NCBI GenBank assembly: GCA_035461385.1
Contig: DATHVI010000154.1
Coordinates: 1-5,612 of the forward strand
Source of the DNA: DATHVI01 sp035461385
GTDB taxonomy: Bacteria > Actinomycetota > Thermoleophilia > Solirubrobacterales > 70-9
Direction of reading: 5' to 3'
DNA: 5,612 nucleotides
Position 1 is the first letter of the stretch; the number at the start of each line of letters is the position of its first letter. Below, piece by piece: positions 5,064-5,612 of this stretch. The notes beneath the pieces are model-generated. The model was not told where the DNA came from. It saw only the letters and a list, made by a program, of their open reading frames with translations, and ran no database searches. Both the position numbers and the translations under genes were made by a program.

Positions 5064-5612
5064 CACCTCCCGGCCCGCAGGCGGTGGCCGAGCTCGTGCG
5101 GCTCCCGGCTGTGCTGAGCGTCCCGGGCGACGTCCTCCTCGGTGCCGCGGCGGCGGGCCGCGCCGGCGACGTCCCGCGGGCGGCCGGGCTGGCGACGGCA
5201 TCGTCGTGCATGTACCTCGCCGGGATGGCGCTCAACGACTACGCCGACCGTGAGATCGACGCCCGCGAGCGACCGGGACGGCCGATCCCGTCGGGGCGGG
5301 TCACGCCGGGGTTCGCCCTCGGCCTCGCCGGAGGGCTCACGGCCGCGGGAGTCGCGACCGCGGCCGCAATCGACGGGCTGCGCGCGCTCAAGGTCGCGGC
5401 GCCGCTCGCGGCCTCGGTCTGGGCCTACGACCTGGCGCTCAAGCGCAGCGCCGCCGGGGTCCCCGGCATGTCGGCGTGCCGCGCGCTCGACGTCCTCATC
5501 GGCGCCGGGCCCGGCGGGGCCCGGCGGGCGCTGCCGGCGGCCGGCGTCGTCGGCGCGCACACCGCGGTCGTCACCGGCGTCTCGCGCCGCGAGGTGGAGG
5601 GGGCGACGGCCG
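5060..5612 (+). CDS. UbiA-superfamily prenyltransferase, EboC / SCO3242-like (N-terminal part, cut by window end)
   Basis: 184 codons are visible and the frame is still open at the window edge; relatives are about 280-300 residues. The start is GTG 5060, overlapping the ino1 stop as GTGA, with GGAGGAG (5048-5054) five bases upstream. GTG 5056 and GTG 5058 are alternatives in the wrong frame or before an immediate stop. UbiA enzymes are integral-membrane transferases that attach a prenyl diphosphate chain to an acceptor. The first aspartate-rich Mg-diphosphate motif is clear: MALNDYADREIDARERPGRP (56-75), with N59, D60, D63 and D67. It is followed by IPSGRVTP. Hydrophobic spans lie near 15-34, 42-60, 83-103, 108-126 and 158-175, with WAYDLALKRSAAGVPGMSAC at 121-140 and RALDVLIGAG at 141-150. 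The last two resemble the YDxxLKxT and RGLNVLLGA stretches I recall for EboC-type proteins (N changed to D here). The second aspartate-rich motif would lie beyond the window. Acceptor and donor chain length are unknown. Confidence 0.85.
   Translation, partial: MTPPGPQAVAELVRLPAVLSVPGDVLLGAAAAGRAGDVPRAAGLATASSCMYLAGMALNDYADREIDARERPGRPIPSGRVTPGFALGLAGGLTAAGVATAAAIDGLRALKVAAPLAASVWAYDLALKRSAAGVPGMSACRALDVLIGAGPGGARRALPAAGVVGAHTAVVTGVSRREVEGATA

Noticed and set aside
3801..5201. 466-codon - strand open frame antisense to the inositol-phosphate synthase
   Set aside because: Low-complexity R/P/G/A product without motifs; the + strand gene has full-length family signatures.
5056..5253. GTG 5056 as the start of the gene after ino1
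   Set aside because: That frame gives an arginine/glycine-rich peptide ending within 66 codons; the frame from GTG 5060 carries the UbiA aspartate-rich motif and remains open.
1..5612. CRISPR arrays, tRNA/rRNA genes, insertion sequences, attachment sites
   Set aside because: No regularly spaced direct repeats, no tRNA cloverleaf or CCA-type end, no transposase-like protein and no paired terminal inverted repeats were seen on either strand.

Overview
This is a GC-rich window with strong G/C bias at third codon positions, consistent with Actinomycetota. The mix of genes (a divergent QueA-like protein, a daunorubicin-type ABC exporter pair, an archaeal-type inositol-phosphate synthase and an EboC-like prenyltransferase) would suit a deep actinobacterial lineage such as Thermoleophilia. 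No 16S rRNA or other marker is present, so this placement is inference. All supported genes are on the + strand.

Layout. Bases 1-157 are the 3' end of a QueA-like tRNA-modification gene. Bases about 182-372 hold the decayed C-terminal end of a berberine-bridge-type FAD oxidoreductase, split over two frames. Bases 444-782 encode a small protein resembling the DUF5519 / 'luciferase domain' family. After a 128-base gap that includes a possible 18-codon leader ORF, 911-2748 encode a DrrA/DrrB-type ABC exporter with ATPase and permease genes overlapping by ATGA. A GC hairpin and T-run at 2771-2839 probably end that unit. A short AT-rich stretch (about 2851-2890) then precedes a second unit: ispH (2917-3873), an inositol-3-phosphate synthase (3870-5063) and the first 184 codons of a UbiA-superfamily prenyltransferase (5060 to the window end).

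How the genes work together. The last three genes are joined by two four-base stop/start overlaps (ATGA, then GTGA), each with a good Shine-Dalgarno sequence, so they look like one translationally coupled operon. IspH makes the C5 prenyl diphosphates, Ino1 makes inositol 3-phosphate from glucose 6-phosphate, and the prenyltransferase joins a prenyl chain to an acceptor. The UbiA member resembles the EboC / SCO3242-type proteins that I recall lying beside an inositol-phosphate synthase in Streptomyces and within 'ebo' metabolite-trafficking clusters. The window therefore probably holds the start of an ebo-like cluster that begins with its own isoprenoid-precursor enzyme. The product of such clusters is not established to my knowledge; a prenylated cyclitol phosphate is a reasonable but untested guess. 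This operon is the most interesting item in the window.
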